A stretch of 64,000 nucleotides of DNA from Suilimivivens sp964614185. GTDB taxonomy: Bacteria; Bacillota; Clostridia; Lachnospirales; Lachnospiraceae. The first letter of the stretch is position 1; every line of letters begins with the position of its first letter. The stretch spans positions 73,448 to 137,447 of the forward strand of contig CAZTKJ010000002.1 in assembly GCA_964614185.1 (NCBI GenBank). Reading direction: 5' to 3'. This document shows, one piece after another, positions 54,116-62,487 of the stretch. The notes under the pieces were generated by a model, which worked only from the letters and a program-made list of their open reading frames with translations, was not told where the DNA came from and ran no database searches. A program made the position numbers and the translations under genes.

Positions 54116-54844
54116 ATGAAACAGCCAAGACACAAACACAAGGAGTCCTTTTCCCTGCTTCTAATCTCCCATACAGACCGGAGCAGCAGACAATATCATC
54201 TTTCACTTTTAGCTGTCCGCATGCTCTTTGTTTTCCTGCTTATCATTTGTGTCTCAGTCGGATTTTTAATTTATCAATGTTTTGCCGGATTTCGGAAACA
54301 AAACATCTTGCATGGGCAGCTAGTCACACAGGAACAACAGGTCTTGCAATTGGAAACAGAAAAGGACACTCTGAACCATGAAATAATGGTGCTTTCTGCA
54401 GAAAACAAAGCATTACGAGAAGCATCCGGAAATAATTCGGACGAAGATACCGATAGTAAAGAGGAATCGAAAACGATTCCTTTACCCAGCCGATATCCAT
54501 ATACCGGAACAGGCATCCTGATTTCTACATATTCTCAGGATCAGCCTTATATTTCCATCAATACCCACTCGGAAGGCAATATCGTTGCCGCAGGAAATGG
54601 CGTTATTACTACTATCGGCTCTGATGAAACTTATCCGCTTATTGTAGAGTTGGAACACGAGGGCGGCTATAAGACACGTTATGCATCTCATTCAGAGGCA
54701 CAGCTGGAATTAACTGAGGGAACTCAGGTTCAATCCGGTGATATTTTATTTACAATTACCACAGATGATACACAGCTGGATTATCAAATTTTCTTTAATG
54801 GTGAATTAATTGATCCGCTTACTATCATTGAAGCAAAAGGATAA
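54116..54844 (+). CDS. Degenerate LytM/M23-like membrane protein next to bactofilin
   Basis: This 242-residue protein has a basic N-terminus, one membrane helix (MLFVFLLIICVSVGFLIY), a short coiled coil (residues about 65-105) and a C-terminal M23 LytM fold (GNIVAAGNGVITTIGSDE, IVELEHEGGYKTRYASHSE, VQSGDILFTITTDD). The zinc ligands are lost: the first HxxxD is absent and the final HxH reads LDYQIFF. It is therefore probably a non-catalytic scaffold or regulator of wall hydrolases. The ATG at 54116 follows GGAG; one at 54092 is less likely. The bactofilin gene follows by 14 bases. Confidence 0.83.
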   Translation: MKQPRHKHKESFSLLLISHTDRSSRQYHLSLLAVRMLFVFLLIICVSVGFLIYQCFAGFRKQNILHGQLVTQEQQVLQLETEKDTLNHEIMVLSAENKALREASGNNSDEDTDSKEESKTIPLPSRYPYTGTGILISTYSQDQPYISINTHSEGNIVAAGNGVITTIGSDETYPLIVELEHEGGYKTRYASHSEAQLELTEGTQVQSGDILFTITTDDTQLDYQIFFNGELIDPLTIIEAKG

Positions 54845-54858
54845 AGGAGGATTTTATC

Positions 54859-55293
54859 ATGTTATCAAAAGGCAAAAATGTATCTTCTACAGCAGATACC
54901 CGTACAGTTGTTGGCACACTGATTGGCAAAGGCGCCATTTTTGACGGTAATCTGACTGCGCCTGAATCTGTTCGGATTGACGGTACCGTAAATGGGAACT
55001 GTACTTGTGATAAAGAAATGATTCTGGGCCCTGAAAGCCATATTATAGGAAACATTTCTGCACAGAATATTATCATTTCCGGCAAAGTGGAAGGGGATAT
55101 TACCGCCCACGGAAAACTGGAGCTTCTTTCTACCGGCAGAATAACCGGTAATATTACTGCAAGATCTCTTGTAATTGATGAAGATGCTTTCTTTGACGGA
55201 CGCTGCACCATGACTGCCGCTCCTGAATCCACTTCCCACAAAGGAACATCGTCTGAAACATCATCTGAAGAAAAATCCAAAAAGAATAAATAA
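54859..55293 (+). CDS. Bactofilin (polymer-forming cytoskeletal protein)
   Basis: This 144-residue protein is a bactofilin: short disordered ends flank a right-handed beta-helix with repeats such as VRIDGTVNGNC, IIGNISAQNIIISGKVEGDI and GRITGNITARSLVIDED. Bactofilins polymerise at the membrane and position wall enzymes. It is cotranscribed with the degenerate LytM protein and has a very strong ribosome site (AAAGGAGG). Confidence 0.95.
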   Translation: MLSKGKNVSSTADTRTVVGTLIGKGAIFDGNLTAPESVRIDGTVNGNCTCDKEMILGPESHIIGNISAQNIIISGKVEGDITAHGKLELLSTGRITGNITARSLVIDEDAFFDGRCTMTAAPESTSHKGTSSETSSEEKSKKNK

Positions 55294-55294
55294 C

Positions 55295-55324
55295 AAAAAA
55301 CCCTGATGAAAATCAGGGTTTTTT
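55295..55324. terminator. Bidirectional terminator shared by bactofilin and tRNA-Leu
   Basis: CCCTGAT and ATCAGGG pair around GAAA, flanked by six A and six T. It ends the rightward bactofilin message and, on the minus strand, the tRNA-Leu transcript. Confidence 0.92.
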
Positions 55325-55326
55325 AC

Positions 55327-55409
55327 TGCCGGCAGTGGGACTTGAACCCACACGTGGTTGCCCACAACAGATTTTGAGTCTGCCTCGTCTGCCATTCCGA
55401 CATGCCGGC
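55327..55409 (-). tRNA. tRNA-Leu (anticodon CAA)
   Basis: The minus strand folds into a class II tRNA. The seven-base acceptor stem is GCCGGCA/TGCCGGC with discriminator A. The anticodon loop CTCAAAA gives CAA between GCAGA and TCTGT, there is a long variable arm (GGGCAACCAC), and the T-loop is GTTCAAGTC. The 3' CCA is not encoded. Confidence 0.93.
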
Positions 55410-55430
55410 ATTTTATTATTTGCTGCTTTA

Positions 55431-55472
55431 ACAGCCGAATATTATCATAACATATTCGGCTGTCATTGACAA
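55431..55472 (-). promoter_or_regulatory. tRNA-Leu promoter inside a hairpin after lysA
   Basis: On the minus strand TTGTCA (plus 55467-55472) and TATGAT (plus 55444-55449) are 17 bases apart, 35 bases before the tRNA. The -10 lies in the loop of an 11-base perfect dyad (ACAGCCGAATA 55431-55441, TATTCGGCTGT 55453-55463) that could also act as the lysA terminator. Confidence 0.6.
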
Positions 55473-55500
55473 GTTTTTCTCATAAATTTCCTATTACTTT

Positions 55501-56772
55501 TTAAAAATCAAGTTTCTCATAAACCGGCAGACAGTCAAGTGTAGCAAAATAATCTTCAGGTGTTTCCGCTCTGCGGATCAATTCCACACTTCCATTCTCT
55601 TTCAATAACAGTTCTGCAGATTTCAATTTGCCATTATAATTATATCCCATAGCATATCCATGAGCTCCGGTATCATGAATCACTAAGTAATCTCCTATTT
55701 CAATTTTAGGCAGCATCCTGTCTACTGCAAACTTATCATTATTTTCACATAGTGAGCCTGTTACGTCATATTGGCATATACACTCTTCATTTTCTTTGCC
55801 CAGCACGGTAATATGATGATAAGCGCCATACATAGCCGGACGCATCAGGTTTACTGCACAGGCATCCACGCCGATGTATTCCTTATGTGTATGTTTCTCA
55901 TGGATAGCTTTGGTAACAAGCTGCCCATAAGGCCCCATCATAAAGCGTCCCATTTCTGTGTAGATCGCCACATCTCCCATTCCTGCCGGTGTCAGTATTT
56001 CTTCATATACCTTGCGCACGCCTTCTCCAATTACCTTAATATCGTTAGGCTGCTGATCCGGTTGATAAGGAATTCCTACACCTCCCGAAAGGTTGATAAA
56101 TTTAATATTTGCTCCTGTTTCTTTTTCCAGCTTTACAGCCAGTTCAAAAAGCTGCTTTGCAAGTACAGGATAGTATTCATTTGTTACCGTATTGCTGGCC
56201 AGAAAAGCATGTATACCAAAATTTTTCACTCCTTTTTCCTTTAAGATCCGGTATCCTTCAAACATTTGCTCTGTAGTAAAACCATACTTGGAATCCCCCG
56301 GATTATCCATGATTCCATTACTCATTTGAAACATACCGCCGGGATTGTAACGACAACTCATAGTCTCCGGAAGCTTTCCTAAAATATTTTCCACAAACTC
56401 AATATGAGTGATATCATCCAAATTGATGATAGCGCCCAGCTTTGCCGCATATGCATATTCCTCAGCAGGAGTATCATTGGAAGAAAACATAATATCCCCG
56501 CCAGACATTCCTATTGCATTGCTAAGCATCAGTTCTGTCATAGAAGAACAATCGCATCCACAGCCGTATTCCTGCAAAATCTGCATTAAACAGGGATTGG
56601 GCGTTGCTTTCACTGCAAAGTATTCCTTAAACCCGGGATTCCATGCAAATGCCTCCTTAACTGCCAGGGCATTTTCTCTAATCCCCTTCTCATCATACAG
56701 ATAAAAAGGGGTGGGATATGTTTTCACGATCTCCTGTACTTTTTCCTTAGTCACAAATGGTATCTTTTTCAT
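55501..56772 (-). CDS. lysA: Diaminopimelate decarboxylase
   Basis: This 423-residue PLP enzyme decarboxylates meso-diaminopimelate to lysine. The PLP lysine is in KEYFAVKATPNP near residue 54, the phosphate-binding loop includes LSGGVGIPYQP, and the active-site Cys is in TGSLCENNDKF. The start follows AAGGAGGAG and lies 26 bases inside the end of the upstream TrmB-type gene. The other lysine genes are elsewhere. Confidence 0.93.
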   Translation of the reverse strand: MKKIPFVTKEKVQEIVKTYPTPFYLYDEKGIRENALAVKEAFAWNPGFKEYFAVKATPNPCLMQILQEYGCGCDCSSMTELMLSNAIGMSGGDIMFSSNDTPAEEYAYAAKLGAIINLDDITHIEFVENILGKLPETMSCRYNPGGMFQMSNGIMDNPGDSKYGFTTEQMFEGYRILKEKGVKNFGIHAFLASNTVTNEYYPVLAKQLFELAVKLEKETGANIKFINLSGGVGIPYQPDQQPNDIKVIGEGVRKVYEEILTPAGMGDVAIYTEMGRFMMGPYGQLVTKAIHEKHTHKEYIGVDACAVNLMRPAMYGAYHHITVLGKENEECICQYDVTGSLCENNDKFAVDRMLPKIEIGDYLVIHDTGAHGYAMGYNYNGKLKSAELLLKENGSVELIRRAETPEDYFATLDCLPVYEKLDF

Positions 56773-57487
56773 TTTCTCCTCCTTGAAGCTGTATTAGCTT
56801 TATTTCATTTTTCAGTGCGTCCTTAAATACCTTGATGAAATTTTCCTGTCCTGTGTAAAGACAGGTATCATCCTTTTTCCCTGTCAATTCTCCGGTCAAC
56901 GCATAGGCAGAATCAATGATCAGCCTGATGCTGTTTCCCCTTGCCTTAGTCAGATAGCAGATGCTTCCCTCTTTCAGAACCGGATTTTCAGGCATTCCAT
57001 CCGTAATCAGTACCAGTTTGATTTCCTTTTCAAGGGCCCTCATAAGCTCCTTGTTCAACTCTCTAATTATGGAAAAGGATGCTGAAAGATAGATTCTTTT
57101 TTCGGCTTCCAAAATCATTTCAATCACTTTATCCAGAATATTTCTGTTTCCGGTAATGGTGATATACCCAATCTCCTGTGCCTTTACAGATGGGATATTT
57201 TCTATCAGATATTCTTTTTCTCTCTTTAAGCTTCTGATCTTGTTTTCACAAAACTTTTCAATGGGTACAGCTATGTATCTGCTTGCACTCCCCTGTTCCA
57301 AATATGCCGCTCCTTTGTCCGACAATCCGGAAAGCCCGCTGTAAACATTGGACCTTGATATCCCGGTATATTTGGCGGCCTCATAACCGGTAATCCCTCC
57401 GTAACGATACATACACAGATAAAGGGTTGCTTCCTGCTTAGTTAATCCAAACAATCCCAATTTGTTTAGTACTTCACTCTCTTCCAT
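56747..57487 (-). CDS. TrmB-family transcriptional regulator
   Basis: This 246-residue protein has an N-terminal TrmB winged helix (LTKQEATLYLCMYRYG, GYEAAKYTGISRSNVYSGL) and a C-terminal effector domain of the phospholipase-D-like kind (IYLSASFSIIRELN, IKLVLITDG). The ATG at 57487 is chosen since AGGGAG stands five bases before it. It overlaps lysA by 26 bases, so it probably controls lysine synthesis and itself, possibly through the dyad at its own start site. Confidence 0.87.
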   Translation of the reverse strand: MEESEVLNKLGLFGLTKQEATLYLCMYRYGGITGYEAAKYTGISRSNVYSGLSGLSDKGAAYLEQGSASRYIAVPIEKFCENKIRSLKREKEYLIENIPSVKAQEIGYITITGNRNILDKVIEMILEAEKRIYLSASFSIIRELNKELMRALEKEIKLVLITDGMPENPVLKEGSICYLTKARGNSIRLIIDSAYALTGELTGKKDDTCLYTGQENFIKVFKDALKNEIKLIQLQGGENEKDTICD

Positions 57488-57504
57488 ATACACTCCCTTG
57501 CATT

Positions 57505-57526
57505 AGTGTTTCTTTACAGGAACACT
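57505..57526. promoter_or_regulatory. Putative TrmB operator
   Basis: AGTGTT and AACACT form an inverted repeat with a ten-base centre. It overlaps the end of the -10 box and the expected start of the TrmB-lysA transcript, a position that suits autoregulation. Confidence 0.5.
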
Positions 57527-57552
57527 ATAATAAACTTCTACTGTTTTGTCAA
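57524..57552 (-). promoter_or_regulatory. Strong promoter of trmB-lysA
   Basis: On the minus strand TTGACA (plus 57547-57552) and TATAGT (plus 57524-57529) are exactly 17 bases apart. This is the closest match to the sigma-A consensus in the window. Confidence 0.85.
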
Positions 57553-57565
57553 CCCTTTTTATAAA

Positions 57566-57599
57566 TAAAAAATGCCACAGGCATAACCATTCCTGTGGC
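57566..57599 (-). terminator. Rho-independent terminator of the ung operon
   Basis: GCCACAGG pairs with CCTGTGGC around a ten-base loop, followed on the minus strand by ATTTTTTATTTAT. It lies 25 bases after the ung stop. Confidence 0.88.
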
Positions 57600-57624
57600 T
57601 GTTAAAGTGTTACCAAAAAATCAC

Positions 57625-58302
57625 TTATAAATTTTCAATCTGCCAATCAATAGGCGCAGCACCGTTCTTCTGTAAGAAATCATTTGTCTGACTGAAATGT
57701 CTGCATCCAAAAAATCCTCTATATGCGGAAAGGGGACTTGGATGAGGTGCTTTCAGAATCAAATGCCTGGGATTGGTAAGCATAGGAATCTTACTTTGTG
57801 CCGGTTTCCCCCAAAGCAAATAAACGATTGGGCGGTTCTGTGCATTTACCGCCTGAATAATAGCATCCGTGAACTGCTCCCAGCCTTTTCCCTGATGGGA
57901 ACCTGCCTGATGTGCCCGGACTGTCAATACTGTATTTAACATCAGTACTCCCTGATCCGCCCATTTTTTCAGATAGCCATTATTGGGAATATAGCACCCT
58001 AAATCGTCCTGAAGTTCTTTATAAATGTTCTGCAAAGATGGCGGAAGTTCCGGCTGATCCGGCAGCACAGAAAAACACAGACCATGGGCCTGATGCTCAC
58101 CATGATAAGGATCCTGCCCCAAAATCATTACCTTTACCTGACTTAAAGGTGTGAAATGAAACGCATTAAATATATCATCCGCAGGAGGATAGATCACATG
58201 GGTATTATATTCTTTCCTCACAAACTGATACAATTCCTTATAATACGGCTTTGCGAACTCACTTTTTATAGTATCCAGCCAATCATTTGTAATCATTGCC
58301 AT
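57625..58302 (-). CDS. ung: Uracil-DNA glycosylase
   Basis: This 225-residue base-excision repair enzyme removes uracil from DNA. The catalytic Asp is in ILGQDPYHGEHQAHGLCFSV, and the second signature is HPSPLSAYRGFFGC. The length is typical. It lies 33 bases after hisF and ends the operon. Confidence 0.97.
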   Translation of the reverse strand: MAMITNDWLDTIKSEFAKPYYKELYQFVRKEYNTHVIYPPADDIFNAFHFTPLSQVKVMILGQDPYHGEHQAHGLCFSVLPDQPELPPSLQNIYKELQDDLGCYIPNNGYLKKWADQGVLMLNTVLTVRAHQAGSHQGKGWEQFTDAIIQAVNAQNRPIVYLLWGKPAQSKIPMLTNPRHLILKAPHPSPLSAYRGFFGCRHFSQTNDFLQKNGAAPIDWQIENL

Positions 58303-58335
58303 AATCTGTATCCTCTTTTATCACCGCAAGAGCCG

Positions 58336-59094
58336 TCACAGCCTGACGGAAACACCTTTGCTGCGTAAATATTCTTTCACTTCACTGATTTCCAGTTCTT
58401 TATAATGAAACAGCGAAGCTGCCAAGGCTGCCTGCGCCTTTCCTTCTGTTAAAGCCTCGTAAAAATGCTCTTTCTCGCCTGCACCACCGGATGCAATCAC
58501 AGGAATTGACACACTTTCCGCAACTGCCTTTGTAAGTTCGATATCATATCCTTCCTTAGTGCCGTCGCAATCCATACTGGTCAGCAGAATTTCTCCTGCT
58601 CCCAGCTTTTCCGCCTGTATAGCCCATTCTACTGCATCAATGCCCATATCAATTCTGCCGCCGTTCTTAAAAATATGAAAACTTCCGTCCGGCTGTCTTT
58701 TTGCATCAATAGCTACTACCACACACTGACTTCCAAATTTATCGGCTGCTTCACTGATCAATCCGGGATTCATAATAGCAGCAGAATTAACTGCTACCTT
58801 ATCTGCTCCCTCCCGCAGTATCATCTTAAAATCATCTACTGTCCTGATACCGCCTCCAACGGTAAAGGGAATAAAAATCGTTTCCGCTACACTTCTCACC
58901 AGTTTTGCTTTAATATCTCTGGCATCAGAGGAAGCTGTAATATCCAGGAATACCAACTCATCTGCTCCTGCCTTGTCATACATCCTGCCTACTTCTATAG
59001 GATCACCGGCATCACGAAGATTTACAAAATTAGTTCCCTTAACTACCCTTCCGTTATTCACATCCAGGCAGGGAATAATTCTTTTTGTATGCAT
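58336..59094 (-). CDS. hisF: Imidazole glycerol phosphate synthase, cyclase subunit
   Basis: This 252-residue TIM barrel makes imidazole glycerol phosphate and AICAR using ammonia from HisH. Catalytic Asp residues are in IIPCLDVNNGRVVKG near 9 and TSMDCDGTKEGYD near 130, with the phosphate-binding ASGGAGEKEHFYE. The ATG at 59094 is preferred over the TTG two codons before. It begins two bases after hisH. Confidence 0.97.
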   Translation of the reverse strand: MHTKRIIPCLDVNNGRVVKGTNFVNLRDAGDPIEVGRMYDKAGADELVFLDITASSDARDIKAKLVRSVAETIFIPFTVGGGIRTVDDFKMILREGADKVAVNSAAIMNPGLISEAADKFGSQCVVVAIDAKRQPDGSFHIFKNGGRIDMGIDAVEWAIQAEKLGAGEILLTSMDCDGTKEGYDIELTKAVAESVSIPVIASGGAGEKEHFYEALTEGKAQAALAASLFHYKELEISEVKEYLRSKGVSVRL

Positions 59095-59096
59095 TT

Positions 59097-59714
59097 TCAA
59101 TCCTCTTTTCTAATATTAATGAAATTCTTCAATATAGTCAGGCCCACTTCAGAACTTTTTTCAGGATGGAACTGACATGCAAAAATATTATCCTGTTCCA
59201 CAGATGCATGTATCATGGTTCCATATTCAGTGGCTGCCGTTACAATCCTTTCATCTGCTGCCTTTAAATAATAGGAATGAACAAAATAAACATAAGAATT
59301 TTCAGGTATTCCCTTAAAAAGCCTTCCCCTGTTTGGATAAGTAAGGGAGTTCCATCCAATATGAGGAATCTTAAGTCCCGGTGTATCGGGTATTCTTACG
59401 ATCTTGCCTTTTAATAGGCTAAGCCCTTCCACGCCGTCACTTTCCTCACTTCTTTCAAACATCAGCTGAAGCCCCAGACAGATTCCAAGAATCGGTATTC
59501 CTTCCGCCACTGCTTCTTTAATGATATCTACAAGCCCAAATCCATGAAGCTTTTCCATAGCATCGCCAAAAGCTCCTACCCCCGGAAGAATGATACGGTC
59601 TGCCCTTAATATCATGTCTCTGTCTCTGCTGACAACGCTCTCTTCCCCCAAGGTCTGTAACGCCTTTTCTACACTTCTGATATTGCCTGCATCATAATCA
59701 ATAATCGTTGTCAT
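59097..59714 (-). CDS. hisH: Imidazole glycerol phosphate synthase, glutaminase subunit
   Basis: This 205-residue class I glutaminase feeds ammonia to HisF. The nucleophile Cys is in GICLGLQLMFERSEES near 78, and the His and Glu lie in CQFHPEKS. Family proteins begin just before the first strand (TTIIDYDAGNI), so the ATG at 59714 is used rather than the one at 59729, which lacks a ribosome site. Other his genes are absent. Confidence 0.95.
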   Translation of the reverse strand: MTTIIDYDAGNIRSVEKALQTLGEESVVSRDRDMILRADRIILPGVGAFGDAMEKLHGFGLVDIIKEAVAEGIPILGICLGLQLMFERSEESDGVEGLSLLKGKIVRIPDTPGLKIPHIGWNSLTYPNRGRLFKGIPENSYVYFVHSYYLKAADERIVTAATEYGTMIHASVEQDNIFACQFHPEKSSEVGLTILKNFINIRKED

Positions 59715-59752
59715 TCCCTGCGTCCTCATCTGTTCATTATGAAATATATAAA

Positions 59753-61498
59753 TTATTGCATCTCCCTGTCGATAATGTCTTCTTCGTCAGGTAATATATC
59801 CTGTGGTTCTATGATTTCCGACTCTATACTTTCTGATGATTCTGTATTTTCTGACGCTTCTGTACTTTCTGACGAATCCTGAGTAAAATCCGTTCCATTT
59901 ACCAATGCATATACTTTTTGCGTATACGCTTCCCTGTCATATGCATTTATTTCTATTGCCATCTCTTCATTAACACCATAGTATGCACCCAGACAGTTCA
60001 AGATATCCCGGTAGATCGAATCTAATTCATCAGATGCGCCATATGTTTCCTTTCCTATCAGTTCCCTATATATGCCCACACCTAACAACAAAGAATCAAG
60101 TGCTTCTGCCTCTTTTCCTATCTTCTTATTAGCATGATAGGAATCCAGCCTTCGCTGAAGCTGAAGAACTGTATCTGCCCTATTATAAAGAAGCTGCTCC
60201 TCCTGATTTAAAGATCTGTTATATAAGAACAAATAAACATCTTCATATTGCCCGGAATAAAAAGCAATTCTGGCATTTTGCTTATCTGCATAATCTGTCA
60301 AAAAGATACTGAGCAAATTCACAGCAGCAATAACCGTAGCGCAAAAAGCAACTAAAACAAAGAGAAACTTAGGATTAATACGCTTTCCCGGCTCCTTATC
60401 CGGAGTTTCCGGTTTCTTCTTAACCTTCTCCGGCTTTGGTTTCTTTTCTTTTTTTCCTCCGGCTTTTGCCTTCTTTTTATCGGTCTTTTCTTTCTTCTTT
60501 TTCTCTTTTTTCTTTCCCTGTTTCTTATCTTCCATTTCAAGCTCTTTGAGAATTTCTCCGTTCTCATCAAGCTTTTCTTTCTGTTCCGGTTCTTCCTCCT
60601 CACCAAATATTGCCTCAAAAAAGGTTTCTAAAAATCCCTTGGATTTACCTTTTTCTTTTTTTACCGGTACGCTCTGTTCTTCCGGTTCTTTTGGTATTTC
60701 CTGTTCTTCTTCCTCCTGTATAACCGGTTCTTCTTCTGCCATAAAAGTTTCTTCCAGCCCCAGAGCTTCATCCACGGCAGGCATTTCTTCTATAGCTGGC
60801 TCCTCACCTATGACAGAATCCTCCATGGCAGGCTCTTCTATAGCAGATTCTTCCATGATAGGTTCCGCATCTGCAGCAGTGTTTTCTTCTTCTAAAACGG
60901 AATCCCATTCTTCTGCAGAATCTTTTTTCTTACCTGATTTCTTCTTTTTTCTTTTCTTCAAAAATGAAAAGAGAGACTTTGACTTTTTCTTCTTGCCGGT
61001 ATCAGCAGTAATTTCGTCTTCTTCTATCTCACCGGAAACCGTGGTCGGATCTCCTGTTATCATTTCATTGTTATCTGATTTTATAAGCAGATCCCTGATT
61101 GCTGCAAGATCATCATCAGAACCGTCCATACTATCAATCATCTGCGTAACATCCATATCGGCAGACGCATTGTCTGTACTGCTCTCAAATCCCATAGAAA
61201 CATCAGCCACAGCGCTAAGCAGCTTATCAAAATCATCATCTTCTTTGCTTTCCTGCTGCATAGTTTCTTCTGCCATAGTGTCTGCTGCTGCAAGAAGCTC
61301 ATCAAGACTTGTTTTCCAGCTTTCTTCATCTGCATCAGCAAAATTATCCGCTGTCTCCTGATTGCCCTCTGATTCTATATCTGCAATAACTGTCTTTCCC
61401 TGTAAATCCTCATTTTGTAATCCGGCATCTGTCCCCTGACCGGAACCACCTGTCATGGAATTTAACAAATTATCTAAGTATTCTTCATCTATAGGCAT
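59753..61498 (-). CDS. Highly charged single-pass membrane protein of unknown function
   Basis: I do not recognise this 581-residue protein. It begins with an acidic region (1-160), then a Lys-rich block near 168-190 (SLFSFLKKRKKKKSGKKK), a Glu-rich stretch (190-280), a second long Lys-rich block (about 330-370) and one membrane helix near 378-400 (FLFVLVAFCATVIAAVNLL). About 180 residues follow outside, with a helical region like tetratricopeptide repeats (EQLLYNRADTVLQLQRRLD) and a Ser/Glu-rich tail. It precedes hisH by 38 bases in the same operon. Its coding density and good ribosome site (AAAGAGGAG) support a real gene. Confidence 0.75.
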   Translation of the reverse strand: MPIDEEYLDNLLNSMTGGSGQGTDAGLQNEDLQGKTVIADIESEGNQETADNFADADEESWKTSLDELLAAADTMAEETMQQESKEDDDFDKLLSAVADVSMGFESSTDNASADMDVTQMIDSMDGSDDDLAAIRDLLIKSDNNEMITGDPTTVSGEIEEDEITADTGKKKKSKSLFSFLKKRKKKKSGKKKDSAEEWDSVLEEENTAADAEPIMEESAIEEPAMEDSVIGEEPAIEEMPAVDEALGLEETFMAEEEPVIQEEEEQEIPKEPEEQSVPVKKEKGKSKGFLETFFEAIFGEEEEPEQKEKLDENGEILKELEMEDKKQGKKKEKKKKEKTDKKKAKAGGKKEKKPKPEKVKKKPETPDKEPGKRINPKFLFVLVAFCATVIAAVNLLSIFLTDYADKQNARIAFYSGQYEDVYLFLYNRSLNQEEQLLYNRADTVLQLQRRLDSYHANKKIGKEAEALDSLLLGVGIYRELIGKETYGASDELDSIYRDILNCLGAYYGVNEEMAIEINAYDREAYTQKVYALVNGTDFTQDSSESTEASENTESSESIESEIIEPQDILPDEEDIIDREMQ

Positions 61499-61567
61499 AT
61501 ATGTACTCCTCTTTCATATATTTCGATTTTAAGTTTATCATAATATTCTTTACTAGACAATTTATTC

Positions 61568-62353
61568 TTATGATTCATAAGTAAAAAGAAAATCAATAGG
61601 GTCTGCTTTAACACCTGTACTTCTTTCCGTTATTTCCTCTGCCACCTGGTATAATTTGCTATGCACTCTGAAGAAGGAAGCCTTTTGATTGAAATATGCT
61701 ACTTTTTCAAAGGGCCAGCGGATAACTGTAGGAAAACGCATACCCACCCCTAGCTCAAGAATACATAATTTACGGTTTATGGTTCTCTGAAGCCATTTCG
61801 TATATTTTTGCCATTTATCTAAATATCCTTCTTCCATATAATTTTCTGTCAAGATATTGTTAAATACAAGAGGTCTTCCGCACTTAGGACAAAGAGGCAG
61901 GATTTTCCCTACATCTTCCTTTCTATCCGTTGGAAACTCCTTTATTTTCTCCATCATCTGCAAATCAGGTTCGTATAAATCCGCAGTACATTTGTCACTG
62001 CATTGAAGTTTTCTCAAAGTCCCACAAGGTTCTACAATTCTTTCTTCATCTGCTCTTCCCTTACCAATAATTCCATCCATACACAGTGATACTATAAAAT
62101 AATCCTTCTGTTTCACTATTTGAAACAAATTATCATAAGCCTGTTTTCTCAATAAGACTGACTGATCATTGCTGTTTTCAATGAAATCTTTTTCTATATA
62201 GGGAAATATCTGCTCATGATCTTTCCAGTGGTTTAAAAGGAATGAGTAATTCTCATTGCTTTCTATGTCTGATCTCTTAATTTCAAATTCTTCTCCTATT
62301 CCTATCAGCACATAATCTGCATCTGCAATTTTTTCTCGTAAATCTGATTTCAT
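61568..62353 (-). CDS. Divergent sirtuin-like protein, probably inactive
   Basis: This 261-residue protein follows the order of a Sir2 fold: a start strand (YVLIGIGEEF), a strand-loop at 86-97 (FIVSLCMDGIIG), EPCGTLRKLQC near 108 where sirtuins have the catalytic ExHG, a zinc module (Cys118, Cys122, Cys155, Cys158) and LELGVGMRFPTVIRWP near 199. Key residues are changed: the NAD-binding GAGxS reads GIGEE, and the catalytic His is a Cys (Cys110). It may bind a nucleotide or protein without deacetylase activity. It lies 70 bases upstream of the charged membrane protein on the same strand. The assignment is by eye. Confidence 0.6.
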   Translation of the reverse strand: MKSDLREKIADADYVLIGIGEEFEIKRSDIESNENYSFLLNHWKDHEQIFPYIEKDFIENSNDQSVLLRKQAYDNLFQIVKQKDYFIVSLCMDGIIGKGRADEERIVEPCGTLRKLQCSDKCTADLYEPDLQMMEKIKEFPTDRKEDVGKILPLCPKCGRPLVFNNILTENYMEEGYLDKWQKYTKWLQRTINRKLCILELGVGMRFPTVIRWPFEKVAYFNQKASFFRVHSKLYQVAEEITERSTGVKADPIDFLFTYES

Positions 62354-62487
62354 ACTTCCCCCATCCCTGCCATACCAAAAATTGACTTGCTTTTCTATTA
62401 ATCGAATAGGGAAGATTTATTCCCCACTCGCTGCGCGGGGTACGTACTTCAAAGCTGCAATATATATTACGCACCCTTGCACACAAT

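Noticed and set aside
60352..60618. Arg/Lys-rich 88-codon frame on the minus strand
   Set aside because: It is the +1 frame of the lysine-rich block of the gene at 59753 and arises from A-rich codons.
60546..61361. 271-codon open frame on the plus strand, Ser/Phe-rich
   Set aside because: It is antisense to the charged membrane protein; the Ser/Phe/Lys composition is the reverse of its Glu/Lys-rich codons, and no ribosome site or family motif is seen.
62418..62445. GC-rich CCCC...GGGG stretch as a tRNA or small RNA
   Set aside because: It folds only into a short imperfect stem and has no tRNA signature, promoter or T-run.
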